The translations under genes and the position numbers were made by a program. The notes under the pieces are model-generated. The model was not told where the DNA came from, made no database searches, and was given only the letters and a program-made list of their open reading frames with translations. Shown piece after piece: positions 18,787-27,630 of a DNA stretch of 64,000 nucleotides. Source of the DNA: Aestuarierythrobacter sp037968495 (GTDB taxonomy: Bacteria; Pseudomonadota; Alphaproteobacteria; Sphingomonadales; Sphingomonadaceae). Location: NCBI GenBank assembly GCA_037968495.1, contig JBBKVP010000033.1, positions 34,917 to 98,916 of the forward strand, written 5' to 3'. The first letter of the stretch is position 1. Each line of letters opens with the position of its first letter.

Positions 18787-19197
18787 TTAGTCCAGAGAGG
18801 GATAACGCTCGAAGGCGGGCAGTTCATGCGCTGATGCCATCCACAGCAACCGCTCTGCAGTTTGGATATGTGCCTGCGCCGGATATTTCTCAGGCTCATC
18901 CAACGTACCGGTCTGAACATCGACCATATTCGGCAGGTTTTCGGCGTTGGTGTAAAAAAGTCCGGTCCCGCACTGGATACAGAAATGCCGCCGTGCATGT
19001 TCCGACGAAGCAAATACGGCAGGCTCACCGCTGACTGCCAATTGATTGTGCTTCATCATCGCCCAACCAACCATCGGCGCGCCCGCACTGCGGCGACAGT
19101 CAGAGCAATGGCACAGCGAATGGTTGATCGGATCGCCGGTAATTTCGTAACGAATAGCGCCGCACTGGCATCCGCCTGTCATCATCTCTTTGCCCAA
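18787..19197 (-). CDS. GFA family (glutathione-dependent formaldehyde-activating enzyme-like) protein
   Basis: A 136-residue zinc-binding protein with the family cysteine pattern: CQCGAIRYE, then CHCSDCRRSAGAP, then FCIQCGTGLFY. The family takes its name from an enzyme that joins formaldehyde to glutathione, but most members have no proven activity. Starts at residues 5 or 6 (MMTGG) are possible alternatives to the Met at 19197, as no strong ribosome site precedes it. Convergent with rsmD. Confidence 0.87.
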   Translation of the reverse strand: MGKEMMTGGCQCGAIRYEITGDPINHSLCHCSDCRRSAGAPMVGWAMMKHNQLAVSGEPAVFASSEHARRHFCIQCGTGLFYTNAENLPNMVDVQTGTLDEPEKYPAQAHIQTAERLLWMASAHELPAFERYPSLD

Positions 19198-19288
19198 TAT
19201 ACAGTTTGATCAAGGCAATAGAATGAACGCGGCGGCACCATATGGCAAATGGCGCCGCCACAATCCCCTTCAAACTAGTCCCCTCAGC

Positions 19289-19795
19289 CTAGTGAGGCTC
19301 AGCAACTTCGGCCGAGTCGGGCATTGGTTCCGGATCGGTAGGCGGCGGCATGTCCTCTGGCGGAGGAGGCCTGTCGCCAGTTGGCACCGCTTCAGGCGCA
19401 GGCTCTGCAGGCGCGCCTGAGAGCTGGGCGTTGATTGCATCCCAAGCGGCTACCCGTCCCGGTTCATCCATAGCGTCCAGATCGGCGCGGTTCTGATCGG
19501 AAAGGCGCCAATAGACGTCTCGCTGCTCGGGTTGAAGCGTCTAGTAATAGGCGTGTTGGCTCCCGGGCCATCCGTCATACATAGCCTGCCGTTCAGAGGG
19601 CCAGCTATCATACTGCAACTGCTGTTCGGGTGTTTTTTCAGCAATTGGTGTCGCTTTGGTAGCGGGATCCTGCATTCCATCGCGCATTGCTTGGCCATCA
19701 GGCATGGTTTGAGGTTCCGGCATATCCTGCGCGGAAAGCGCTACCGGACTGGCAAACATCATGGAAAACAGGGCGACTCTGGTAATCTTACGCAT
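19289..19795 (-). pseudogene. secreted repeat-type protein interrupted by an in-frame amber codon
   Basis: The first part (19541-19795) encodes a signal peptide cut near VALSAQ and repeated Y-D-S/G-W-P units ending ...SQHAYY, then TAG at 19541-19543. The same frame continues without other stops as TLQPEQRDVYWRLSDQNRADLDAMDE... down to 19289, ending in a Pro/Glu-rich tail. The join Y-Y-stop-T-L looks like an original Y-Y-W-T-L, so a single TGG to TAG change explains the break. Two products could still be made, but only the first has a secretion signal. Function unknown; similar short secreted proteins occur in related genera. Confidence 0.7.
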
Positions 19796-20043
19796 AACTA
19801 ACTCCTATGGGTGGCCAAACGGCGTTGGGGCGTCATGCGTGACGAACTAATCGGACCAGTCCCCGGGGCCCGACTACCCTGAATTGGTGCGTATCGCGTT
19901 GGAAAGCAAAGAACTCGCGCCGCGCTCGTCTTGCAGCAAACCCGTGCTGCCGATACCCGTGCGAAAGCTACGACGGACAGATTTCCGGCCCATGCTCAAC
20001 CATGTGAACGCACCGCTCGCAAGGGCTTGCGACATGGGCCCGC

Positions 20044-20058
20044 GTTCCCTAACTGTTC
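20044..20058 (+). promoter_or_regulatory. LexA (SOS) box upstream of uvrD
   Basis: GTTC, seven bases (CCTAACT), GTTC: an exact match to the alphaproteobacterial LexA consensus GTTC-N7-GTTC. It ends nine bases before the uvrD start codon, a place where bound LexA would block transcription or initiation. The same motif is found upstream of recA in this window. Confidence 0.75.
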
Positions 20059-20067
20059 GCATAAGCC

Positions 20068-22389
20068 ATGAGTGAAAAGCCCCCCCTTCCCACGCCATCC
20101 GGCCGCCCCCGATCCGATGACGAGCCGCCAGCCTATGCGGCCATGCTCAACGAACCCCAGCGCGAGGCCGTACTGACCACCGAGGGGCCAGTATTGATGC
20201 TGGCCGGAGCAGGCACAGGCAAGACCGCCGCACTCACAGCGCGGATGGCGCATCTGATTGCGATGCGGCTGGCATGGCCCAGCGAAATTCTCTGCGTGAC
20301 CTTCACCAACAAGGCAGCGCGCGAAATGCGCGAGCGCGTTGGCAAGCATATTGGCGAGGCGGTTGATGGCATGCCGTGGCTCGGCACGTTCCATTCAATC
20401 GGCGCCAAGATGCTGCGCCGCCATTCCGAACTGGTTGGCCTGAAAAGCAATTACACGATCATTGATACAGACGATCAAATTCGTCTGCTAAAACAGCTAA
20501 TCCGCGATAATGAGATCGACGAGAAACGCTGGCCACCGAAGCAGCTTGCCGGATTGCTGGACCGCTGGAAGAACCGCGGCCTGAACCCCGGCGATCTGGA
20601 TGCCGCAGAAAACGAAGCTTACGCCAACGGCCTCGGCCAGAAGATGTACCAGATATATCAGGACCGGTTGAAGGCGCTGAACGCATGCGACTTCGGCGAT
20701 TTGCTGCTGCATATGCTCAACATCTTCCGCACGCATGGCGAAGTGCTGGAGCAATATCAGAACCGCTTCAAATATATCCTCGTCGACGAATATCAGGACA
20801 CCAACCAGGTCCAATATCTCTGGCTCCGCCTGCTCGCTCAAACTCGCAAGAACATCTGCGTGGTGGGTGATGATGACCAGTCAATCTATTCGTGGCGCGG
20901 GGCGGAGGTCGCCAACATCCTACGTTTCGACCGCGATTTTCCCGGTGCGAAAGTGGTCAAGCTGGAGCAGAACTATCGCTCCACACCTGACATCCTCGCC
21001 GCCGCATCAGGCCTGATAAATGCCAACAGCCAACGGCTAGGCAAGACGCTGTGGACCGAAGTCAATGGCGGCGACAAAGTGCGTATCATAGGTGTGTGGG
21101 ACGGGCCGGAGGAGGCCCGCCGCGTTGCTGAGGAAATCGAGCGGATCGAACGCGAAGGTGCATCGCTCAATGAAGTGGCGATACTTGTGCGTGCCCAATA
21201 TCAAACTCGCGAGTTCGAGGATCGCTTCATCCAGATCGGCCTCAATTATCGTATCGTCGGCGGCTTCCGCTTCTACGAACGCGCGGAAATCCGCGATGCA
21301 CTCGCCTATTTGCGGGTTATCGCGCAGCCGGCAGACGACTTGGCGTTCGAGCGCATTTACAACCAGCCCAAGCGCGGACTTGGCGCAAAAACGCTCGAAT
21401 CCATGCATCGTCATGCGCGCGCAACGAACATGCCGCTCGCCGCAGCCTCGCTCGATTTGGCCGATAGTGACGAACTGCCTAAACGCGCCAGCGGCACCAT
21501 TGGCAATCTGATGCGGCAATTCCTCAAATGGCGCGAAATGACCGAGGCTGTGACGCCGTCAGAGCTAATCCGCACTGTGCTCGATGAGAGCGGCTATACA
21601 GAAATGCTGGAGAAAGAGCGCAGCACCGAGGCGGCTGGACGGCTTGAAAACTTATCCGAACTCTCCCGCGCCATGGAAGAATACGAAACGCTCGGCGACT
21701 TCCTAGAACATGTTGCGCTGGTGATGGATAATGAAGGCTCGGCAGAGGAGGAGAAGATCACCATCATGACTATCCACGCCGCTAAGGGTCTCGAATTTGA
21801 CAATGTCTTTCTGGTCGGCTGGGAAGAAGGCGTTTTCCCCAGCCAACGTTCCCTGGACGAAGGCGGATTGGCGAGCCTCGAGGAAGAACGCCGACTAGCT
21901 TACGTGGCAATCACTCGGGCGAAGCGCAAATGCACGATCCTGCATGCCGCGAACCGGCGGATTTATGGCCAATGGACGAGTTCGATTCCCTCGCGCTTCG
22001 TTGATGACCTCCCGGACGAGCATATCGAGAAGGAAAGCTCCATGTCCGGCGGTGAATCGCTTTGGCGCGCCAATTGGTCGGAGAATGAAGATCCGTTTGC
22101 CCATGTTACACGGTCAACGCCGGAACGCGGCAAACAGCGCGGGCCCGGTTGGCAGCGCGCGCTATCTACAGGCTATGAAACCAAGCAAAAGCGTATTGTC
22201 GAACCGGGCAGAAGCGCGGCGAGCTTTGCCGCGAAGCCGCGCAGCGACATCGCCCTAGGTGCGCGCGTCTTCCACGACAAATTCGGTTATGGAACAGTGA
22301 TCAGCCAAGAAGGCAACAAGTTAGAAATCAACTTCGAAAACACCGGCACAAAGCGCGTTATTGATAGTTTTGTGGAGGCGGCAAAGTAA
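20068..22389 (+). CDS. uvrD: UvrD/PcrA-type ATP-dependent DNA helicase
   Basis: A superfamily 1A helicase of 773 residues. Motifs in order: Q-motif LNEPQREAV, Walker A AGAGTGKT (about 47-54), FTNKAAREMRER, DEYQDTN (about 240), GDDDQSIYSWRGA, QNYRS, and the late TIHAAKGLEFDNVFL and VAITRAKRK. The C-terminus ends in the UvrD-type extension that binds partners. It unwinds DNA in nucleotide-excision and mismatch repair and removes RecA filaments. A LexA box sits just upstream, so it should be induced by DNA damage. Its last 32 bases overlap the convergent DUF4345 gene. Confidence 0.95.
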   Translation: MSEKPPLPTPSGRPRSDDEPPAYAAMLNEPQREAVLTTEGPVLMLAGAGTGKTAALTARMAHLIAMRLAWPSEILCVTFTNKAAREMRERVGKHIGEAVDGMPWLGTFHSIGAKMLRRHSELVGLKSNYTIIDTDDQIRLLKQLIRDNEIDEKRWPPKQLAGLLDRWKNRGLNPGDLDAAENEAYANGLGQKMYQIYQDRLKALNACDFGDLLLHMLNIFRTHGEVLEQYQNRFKYILVDEYQDTNQVQYLWLRLLAQTRKNICVVGDDDQSIYSWRGAEVANILRFDRDFPGAKVVKLEQNYRSTPDILAAASGLINANSQRLGKTLWTEVNGGDKVRIIGVWDGPEEARRVAEEIERIEREGASLNEVAILVRAQYQTREFEDRFIQIGLNYRIVGGFRFYERAEIRDALAYLRVIAQPADDLAFERIYNQPKRGLGAKTLESMHRHARATNMPLAAASLDLADSDELPKRASGTIGNLMRQFLKWREMTEAVTPSELIRTVLDESGYTEMLEKERSTEAAGRLENLSELSRAMEEYETLGDFLEHVALVMDNEGSAEEEKITIMTIHAAKGLEFDNVFLVGWEEGVFPSQRSLDEGGLASLEEERRLAYVAITRAKRKCTILHAANRRIYGQWTSSIPSRFVDDLPDEHIEKESSMSGGESLWRANWSENEDPFAHVTRSTPERGKQRGPGWQRALSTGYETKQKRIVEPGRSAASFAAKPRSDIALGARVFHDKFGYGTVISQEGNKLEINFENTGTKRVIDSFVEAAK

Positions 22390-22711
22390 CCCGCCTGTGC
22401 CAAAGGTAGAATATCGGCGGCAAGATCAACTCCACTGCGCCGAGTAGCTGGAACAGCAGGTTAGGCGGCTCGACCATTAGCGCAGAGATGATCCGCGAAA
22501 TGCCTCCTGCAAAGAAGATCGCCAGCAGGAAATAGAAGATCTGACTGCGCGCAGCCAAGTCTTTCGCCGCCCAGATTAACGCGATTCCAAAACCCATAAA
22601 CAGCGTCGCGTAAAAGCGATCTTCGCTATCCATTGTCGCATTGACGGGGACAGAGCCGGGAATTGACGATGGGCCGAACGCGATATGTACCAGCGCAATT
22701 ACGCAGCACAC
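22358..22711 (-). CDS. DUF4345 domain membrane protein, probable frameshift near the start
   Basis: The readable frame from GTG at 22711 gives 117 residues with the DUF4345 pattern: HIAFGPSSIPGS, NATMDSEDRFYATLF, and about four membrane segments. It begins inside the first helix. An ATG at 22749-22747 in another frame encodes MQLLRALVTF, and adding one T in the TTTT run (plus-strand AAAA at 22719-22722) would join it to FGLVCCVIALVH, giving a normal N-terminus. So the gene is probably frameshifted, or the run was misread. Function of DUF4345 is unknown. The 3' end overlaps uvrD by 32 bases. Confidence 0.72.
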   Translation of the reverse strand: MCCVIALVHIAFGPSSIPGSVPVNATMDSEDRFYATLFMGFGIALIWAAKDLAARSQIFYFLLAIFFAGGISRIISALMVEPPNLLFQLLGAVELILPPIFYLWHRRVTLPPPQNYQ

Positions 22712-22763
22712 CAGTCCGAAAACGTGACCAATGCGCGAAGTAATTGCATGCTAGCGATAGTCC

Positions 22764-24218
22764 TTAGGTGGCTGAAACGTCCAGAAAACCCGGAACCGGA
22801 CCATTCCATTCGCCATCATCCTTGGGCGCAGGCTTAGAAGCCGCAGCAGGTCTTTCAGGCTTTTCGGCCTTTACAGACTCTTCCTGTTTTGGTTCGGCAC
22901 GTTCTGGCGGAGCTTCTTCGCGTGCCTGCCTTACAGGCGCTGCCGCTTTCGGTTCGGATGCAACTTCCTCAGGCTTTTCCTTGCGGGTCCGCTCACGTTT
23001 TGGGCGCTCGGACTTCGGTTTATCAGACTTTGGCTTGTCAGCCTGCCGGGCCTCCGGCTGGTCGTCCTTAGGTTTATGCCCCTTCGGCTCGGCACGGGTT
23101 CCGCTGTCCATCGAATAGACCGGAATTTTCATGCCGGTCAGCTTTTCGACATTGTCGATTGCTTCGGCATCGGCGGGTGTCACGAAAGTGAAAGCCTTAC
23201 CCTTTGCCCCTGCGCGGCCGGTCCGGCCAATCCGGTGGACGTAGTCATCTGGATGCCAAGGCGTATCGTAATTGAACACATGGCTTACGCCCTTGATGTC
23301 CAATCCGCGCGCCGCAACGTCAGAAGCAACGAGAATATTGATCACGCCGTCTTTAAAGCGCTGCAATTCTGCATTGCGGGTATTCTGATCGATATCGCCG
23401 TGGATTTCGCCAGCTTTGAAACCGTCGCGGTTCAGGGCCTTGGCCAGATCACGCACAGTGGTCTTGCGGTTGGAGAAGACGATTGCAGTCGTCATGTCAT
23501 CTTCGCGCAGCAGCTTGCGAAGCACGACTGGCTTATTACGCGGCGTAACCATTACCTTGTTCTGCTGGATATTGTCGCTGGTCGACGCAGCGCGCGAAAC
23601 TTCGATGCGCTTGGGATTGTCGAGAAACTTGTCGGCCAGCCGTTCGATTGCTGGCGGCATAGTAGCCGAGAACAGCATCGTCTGCCGCGTCGCAGGCAGT
23701 TTGTCGCAAATGAACTCAATGTCAGGGATGAAACCCATGTCGAGCATGCGGTCAGCTTCATCGATGACCAACAGCTCGCAGCCTGTCAGCAGGATTTTGC
23801 CGCGTTCGAACAGATCCATCAGGCGGCCCGGTGTGGCAATCAGAACGTCGACGCCCTTTTCGAGAGCCTTAACCTGCTCACCCATCTGCACGCCGCCGAT
23901 AAGCAGCGCCATATTGAGGTCGTGATTGACGCCGTACTTCTCGAAATTCTCGGCAACCTGTGCAGCGAGTTCGCGCGTCGGTTCGAGGATTAAGGAGCGA
24001 GGCATACGTGCGCGGCGCCGACCGTGGCTGAGCACGTCGATCATTGGTAGCACGAAACTGGCGGTTTTGCCCGTTCCCGTCTGGGCGATGCCGAGGATGT
24101 CTTTCATCATCAGCATGGGCGGAATGGCCTGGGCCTGGATAGGCGTAGGCTCGGTGTATCCTGCGGCTTTTACAGCCTGCAGCAATTCGTCGGAAAGGCC
24201 GAGATCGGCAAAGTTCAT
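22764..24218 (-). CDS. DEAD-box ATP-dependent RNA helicase, RhlE-like
   Basis: A 484-residue protein with all DEAD-box motifs in order: Q-motif (YTEPTPIQAQAIP), Walker A AQTGTGKT, PTRELA, TPGRL, VIDEADRMLDMGF, SAT, and the C-terminal helicase motifs ARGLDIKGVSHV and HRIGRTGRAG. The tail from about residue 375 is low-complexity, rich in Lys, Glu, Arg, Pro and Ala, as in RhlE/DeaD proteins, and probably binds RNA. Such helicases act in ribosome assembly and mRNA decay. Which paralogue it is cannot be fixed from sequence alone. Confidence 0.93.
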   Translation of the reverse strand: MNFADLGLSDELLQAVKAAGYTEPTPIQAQAIPPMLMMKDILGIAQTGTGKTASFVLPMIDVLSHGRRRARMPRSLILEPTRELAAQVAENFEKYGVNHDLNMALLIGGVQMGEQVKALEKGVDVLIATPGRLMDLFERGKILLTGCELLVIDEADRMLDMGFIPDIEFICDKLPATRQTMLFSATMPPAIERLADKFLDNPKRIEVSRAASTSDNIQQNKVMVTPRNKPVVLRKLLREDDMTTAIVFSNRKTTVRDLAKALNRDGFKAGEIHGDIDQNTRNAELQRFKDGVINILVASDVAARGLDIKGVSHVFNYDTPWHPDDYVHRIGRTGRAGAKGKAFTFVTPADAEAIDNVEKLTGMKIPVYSMDSGTRAEPKGHKPKDDQPEARQADKPKSDKPKSERPKRERTRKEKPEEVASEPKAAAPVRQAREEAPPERAEPKQEESVKAEKPERPAAASKPAPKDDGEWNGPVPGFLDVSAT

Positions 24219-24377
24219 TTATTTATGTTGTCCGGTATGGGGGCCAATGGCCCGATTGACGCGTTTCAGCCGATAATTTGGACTGCCGCGAAACTTCGCC
24301 GCGCCCTTCGGCCAGAATACCCGCAAAGTCAAGAAATGGCGGTGTTCAGCGCCCCGCAGAGAGCGCAGGCCTATAGC

Positions 24378-24938
24378 TTAGCCGCGAATTGGAACCAGCC
24401 GCCGCAGTTTTGTAATCTCGCAGCTTGAGCCTGCCCGTGACTTAAGTTCGTCACGCTCGACACAGATGTCGCCATCTTTGCGCTGCTCGACATAAAACCC
24501 CGAGTAGAAATCACGGGCATTACATTTCTTGTTCAAGCTGGCGCGCACGATCCGTTGATCGCGCATAAAAAGTAGCAGGCGGTTGTCACGGTCTACCTGA
24601 ACACCGGCGATGCCAGCTAGCGGAACGCATTTGCCCATCTTCTTGGCTTCGTAACGTTTATCAAGCTCGGCCTGCGGCAATGTGGCGAGCAAATTGTTCC
24701 GCTGTGGCTGCGAGCGCGGCGCGATGCGCACTGTGACCTTGCGCTGGATACGAACCTGTGACTGGTTGGGAATACGGAATGCGTCAGCCACAAGCCGCCA
24801 GCCCGGCGGGCTTTGCGGGACAGCATCATCAGCCTTCTGCGCCGAATCCTCTGGCTGCGTTTCGACCGGGGCCGGAGGGCCAACCGGCGCAGGCAGTAAT
24901 AGCGCTAGCGGCGCAAGGAGGGCTGCAAGGCTATTCAT
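24378..24938 (-). CDS. hypothetical secreted protein
   Basis: The ATG at 24938-24936 starts a hydrophobic leader (NSLAALLAPLALLLPAPV) followed by a Pro/Glu-rich linker and a basic, beta-rich domain of about 120 residues with several Cys (positions near 125, 145, 164 and 176) that could pair. I do not recognise the family. A longer frame reaches 25007 but its extra N-terminus lacks a leader at the front. It stands alone between the RNA helicase and the divergent FAD-linked oxidase. 186 residues. Confidence 0.62.
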   Translation of the reverse strand: MNSLAALLAPLALLLPAPVGPPAPVETQPEDSAQKADDAVPQSPPGWRLVADAFRIPNQSQVRIQRKVTVRIAPRSQPQRNNLLATLPQAELDKRYEAKKMGKCVPLAGIAGVQVDRDNRLLLFMRDQRIVRASLNKKCNARDFYSGFYVEQRKDGDICVERDELKSRAGSSCEITKLRRLVPIRG

Positions 24939-25097
24939 GATGGCGGTTTCAATGGCTCCGATTGCAAGGTTACGCAGCGGATCCCCCCCCGCCTTAGTCA
25001 TGACCATTTAGCCCAAAGGTTTGAATGTCGGCTTAACCTGATTGTCAGCAACAGCAAAGGCTGGCGAACTAAGTGCGGCTTGTGGCATGGCGCTCCG

Positions 25098-26558
25098 ATG
25101 CACAACACAAAGGCATTCCTCACTGCCGCCGAAGACCTGCTCGGGTCACGCGGATTTACACGCGACGCGGCAGCGATGGCACCGTGGCTAACCGATTGGC
25201 GCGGCCGGTATACTGGCGAAGCGCTCGCCCTCGCCTCGCCCGCATCGACGGCTAAAGTGTCTGCCTTGGTGAAGCTATGCAGCAAACATCGCATCGCCAT
25301 CGTCCCTCAAGGCGGCAATAGCGGTATGAGCGGCGGCGCCACCCCTGACGATAGCGGGACAGCTATCATTCTGTCGCTCAGGCGAATGGACAGCATCCGC
25401 AGTCTCGATCTGCAAGCTCGCAGTGTCACCTGTGATGCCGGACTGATATTGCAGAAATTGCACGAAGCAGCGGAAGCCGAGCAATTGCGCTTTCCTTTGA
25501 CGCTGGGCGGCAAAGGATCAGCGACAATCGGCGGCCTGATCTCCACCAACGCAGGCGGTACACAAGTATTGCGGCATGGCACCATGCGCGCGCAGGTCCT
25601 CGGCCTTGAGGCGGTCATGGCCGATGGGGTTATATTTGACACGCTTACTCCTTTGAAAAAAGACAATCGTGGTTTCGACCTGAAGCAGATGCTGATCGGA
25701 TCGGAAGGCACCTTGGGTGTCGTAACCGGGGCGACCCTGCGTTTAATACCTGCGATTGCTGATCGCCGGGTGATCTGGGCGGGTGTAGAATCAGTCCATG
25801 CTGCACGAAAACTGCTGATCCATTGCGAAAATGTCGCAGCAGAAGCGCTTGAAGGCTTTGAAGTCATACCCCAGCATTGTTTGGAAGCGGTGCTCGATCA
25901 TTTGCCAGATGCACGCTCGCCGCTGGATGGCGATCACCCATGGCATGCGTTGATAGAGTTGGTGGCTGATCCTGCTTCAGTGGATGCCCTTCCATCGCTT
26001 GCTGAGAACCTATTGGAAACCGCGTTCGGGGCGGAACTTCTCAGTGACGCAACCATCGCAGCGACTGAAACTCAGGCAGAAAAGCTTTGGTTACTCCGCG
26101 ATTCGATTTCCGAATCCGAGCGTGCAATTGGCCCCGCAATGCAGCACGACATTTCCGTACCCGTGGCCATAATGCCTCAATTTATTACGAACTCTACACC
26201 CGAGGTAGAAAGGCGTTTTCCCGGTACGACGGTCGCTGCGTTCGGACATCTCGGTGACGGTAATGTGCATTACCACGTTCTGGCGCCGAGCGGCGTCACG
26301 CGGGGCGAATGGGAGAATACAGACGGCAAGCAGATCAGCGCCTACGTGCATGATCTGGTCACAATGGCCGGCGGTTCGATCAGCGCAGAACACGGCATCG
26401 GTCAAATGAAGCGCGACGAATTAGGCAGGCTGGGTGATCCGGTTGCGCTCGCTTTGATGCGCTCGGTTAAGGATGCGCTTGACCCTCAGGGCATCCTGAA
26501 CCCCGGTAAGCTGGTGCCAGCGGCAGACCACCTTGCAAGAGCTAAAGCGACAGACTAA
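25098..26558 (+). CDS. FAD-binding oxidoreductase (GlcD / D-2-hydroxyacid dehydrogenase type)
   Basis: A vanillyl-alcohol-oxidase-family flavoenzyme of 486 residues, taken from the ATG at 25098; a TTG six codons upstream is less likely. The FAD-binding half shows PQGGNSGMSGGATP, the GGLISTNAGGTQVLRHG segment and GSEGTLGVVT; the C-terminal half has FGHLGDGNVHYHV and the family-typical SAEHGIGQMKR. These place it with D-lactate, glycolate and D-2-hydroxyglutarate dehydrogenases. The substrate is not certain: the single-gene setting and C-terminal motifs favour a D-2-hydroxyglutarate or D-lactate dehydrogenase. Confidence 0.88.
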   Translation: MHNTKAFLTAAEDLLGSRGFTRDAAAMAPWLTDWRGRYTGEALALASPASTAKVSALVKLCSKHRIAIVPQGGNSGMSGGATPDDSGTAIILSLRRMDSIRSLDLQARSVTCDAGLILQKLHEAAEAEQLRFPLTLGGKGSATIGGLISTNAGGTQVLRHGTMRAQVLGLEAVMADGVIFDTLTPLKKDNRGFDLKQMLIGSEGTLGVVTGATLRLIPAIADRRVIWAGVESVHAARKLLIHCENVAAEALEGFEVIPQHCLEAVLDHLPDARSPLDGDHPWHALIELVADPASVDALPSLAENLLETAFGAELLSDATIAATETQAEKLWLLRDSISESERAIGPAMQHDISVPVAIMPQFITNSTPEVERRFPGTTVAAFGHLGDGNVHYHVLAPSGVTRGEWENTDGKQISAYVHDLVTMAGGSISAEHGIGQMKRDELGRLGDPVALALMRSVKDALDPQGILNPGKLVPAADHLARAKATD

Positions 26559-26653
26559 AGCGCGCGCTTCGCGCGTGGCACCATAGCCCGTTCACGCTCC
26601 AATTTTTTGCCAATTTGTTACGCAATTTCAAATCCAGTTTTCGGAGATTTCCA

Positions 26654-27436
26654 ATGGCCAGCGCGCCTCCATCCAATTTGCCTTTGATGTATAACGACCT
26701 GATGCCGCTGAACAGCCGTGACCATGTAACATGGAGAGCGCGCCAGACGGATAAGGCCCCTTGGCTCGTTGGCCAGCATGCAATTCCGCTGACCACCGAC
26801 GAATTTATTCAGGCCCAGCGTAACTTCCCAATAGTATTTGCCAGTGGCGATTCGCCAACACCACTCGCGCTGATGGGCCTCAACGAGGGCGTAAATACCT
26901 TCGTCGACGCAGAAGGCACTGTGACAGAACCTGTTTACATACCGGCCTATGTCCGCCGTTACCCTTTCCTGCTCGCCAAGCTTCAGCAGGATTCGGAAGA
27001 AATGTCGCTTTGCTTCGATCCTACAAGCGACGTCGTTGGCGAATTCGATGACGGCGAATTGCTGTTCGACGAAGACAAGAAGCCCAACGATCGGACCAAC
27101 GGCTTGCTCGAATTTTGTCAGCGCTTTGAAGAAGCTGGCCAACGCACCAAGAACTTCGTCGAAGAGCTCAAAAAACATGACCTGTTGATGGAAGGCGAAG
27201 TCGCTATTTCTACCAACCCGGAAGGCGACAAGCCCTATGTCTACCGCGGCTTCCAGATGGTGAACCAAGAAAAGCTGCGCGAAGTTCGTGGTGATGTTCT
27301 TCGCACATGGAATCAAAACGGCTTGATTACATTGATTTATGCCCACTTGTTCTCAATGAACCTTATGCGCGACGTGTTTTCGCGCCAAGTCGCTCAGGGC
27401 ACGGCCCCCAAGGAAGTGACAGAAACAGTAAACTGA
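26654..27436 (+). CDS. SapC family protein
   Basis: A 260-residue protein starting at MASAPPSN, where GGAG lies eight bases upstream. It shows the SapC family layout: HAIPLTTDEF, FPIVFASGD and ALMGLNEG in the first half, YVRRYPFLLA, and a C-terminal region ending in IYAHLFSMNLM. The family was named after a surface-layer-associated gene of Campylobacter, but here no S-layer protein is nearby and the function is unknown. A hairpin, then a candidate small RNA, follow it. Confidence 0.85.
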   Translation: MASAPPSNLPLMYNDLMPLNSRDHVTWRARQTDKAPWLVGQHAIPLTTDEFIQAQRNFPIVFASGDSPTPLALMGLNEGVNTFVDAEGTVTEPVYIPAYVRRYPFLLAKLQQDSEEMSLCFDPTSDVVGEFDDGELLFDEDKKPNDRTNGLLEFCQRFEEAGQRTKNFVEELKKHDLLMEGEVAISTNPEGDKPYVYRGFQMVNQEKLREVRGDVLRTWNQNGLITLIYAHLFSMNLMRDVFSRQVAQGTAPKEVTETVN

Positions 27437-27480
27437 TTGTCTGACATATCGGGGCTTTTGCCCAATGTTGCGGCCGGGTC

Positions 27481-27508
27481 TTGAAGAAGTCTCGGCCGTC
27501 GCTATTTT
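27481..27508 (+). promoter_or_regulatory. sigma-70-like promoter for candidate sRNA
   Basis: TTGAAG (27481-27486), a 16-base spacer, and TATTTT (27503-27508) resemble -35 and -10 elements. They place a start near 27515, exactly at the first hairpin of the downstream candidate RNA. The CGGCCG hairpin that may end sapC transcription overlaps the spacer. Confidence 0.45.
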
Positions 27509-27514
27509 AGGGTT

Positions 27515-27621
27515 GTCCGAACTGGCGCCCCTCATTGTCAGTTCGGATGGTGGCATTTGCTTGCAGATGCCTCCCTCCCTGAACCTTGGCCACCTCGTGC
27601 GTTTGCACGAGGTGGTTTTTT
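27515..27621 (+). ncRNA. candidate trans-acting small RNA with three hairpins and its own terminator
   Basis: About 107 bases with no reading frame but clear RNA architecture. Hairpin I pairs TCCGAACTG (27516-27524) with CAGTTCGGA (27539-27547), nine perfect pairs. Hairpin II pairs GGCATTTGC (27552-27560) with GCAGATGCC (27563-27571), with one G-U pair. A single-stranded pyrimidine tract CTCCCTCCCT (27571-27580) follows, able to pair with Shine-Dalgarno sequences. Hairpin III is a perfect 11-pair terminator with six T. A promoter-like sequence lies immediately upstream. The layout fits alphaproteobacterial sRNAs with anti-Shine-Dalgarno loops. No family was confirmed. Confidence 0.6.
27590..27621 (+). 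terminator. intrinsic terminator
   Basis: CCACCTCGTGC (27590-27600), a four-base loop GTTT, and GCACGAGGTGG (27605-27615) form 11 perfect pairs, followed by six T (27616-27621). It ends plus-strand transcription of the candidate sRNA (and any read-through from sapC) just before the convergent amidohydrolase gene. Confidence 0.88.
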
Positions 27622-27630
27622 ATGTGCTGC

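Noticed and set aside
19884..20075. 63-codon frame upstream of uvrD
   Set aside because: Overlaps the LexA box and the uvrD start, has no ribosome site and no family.
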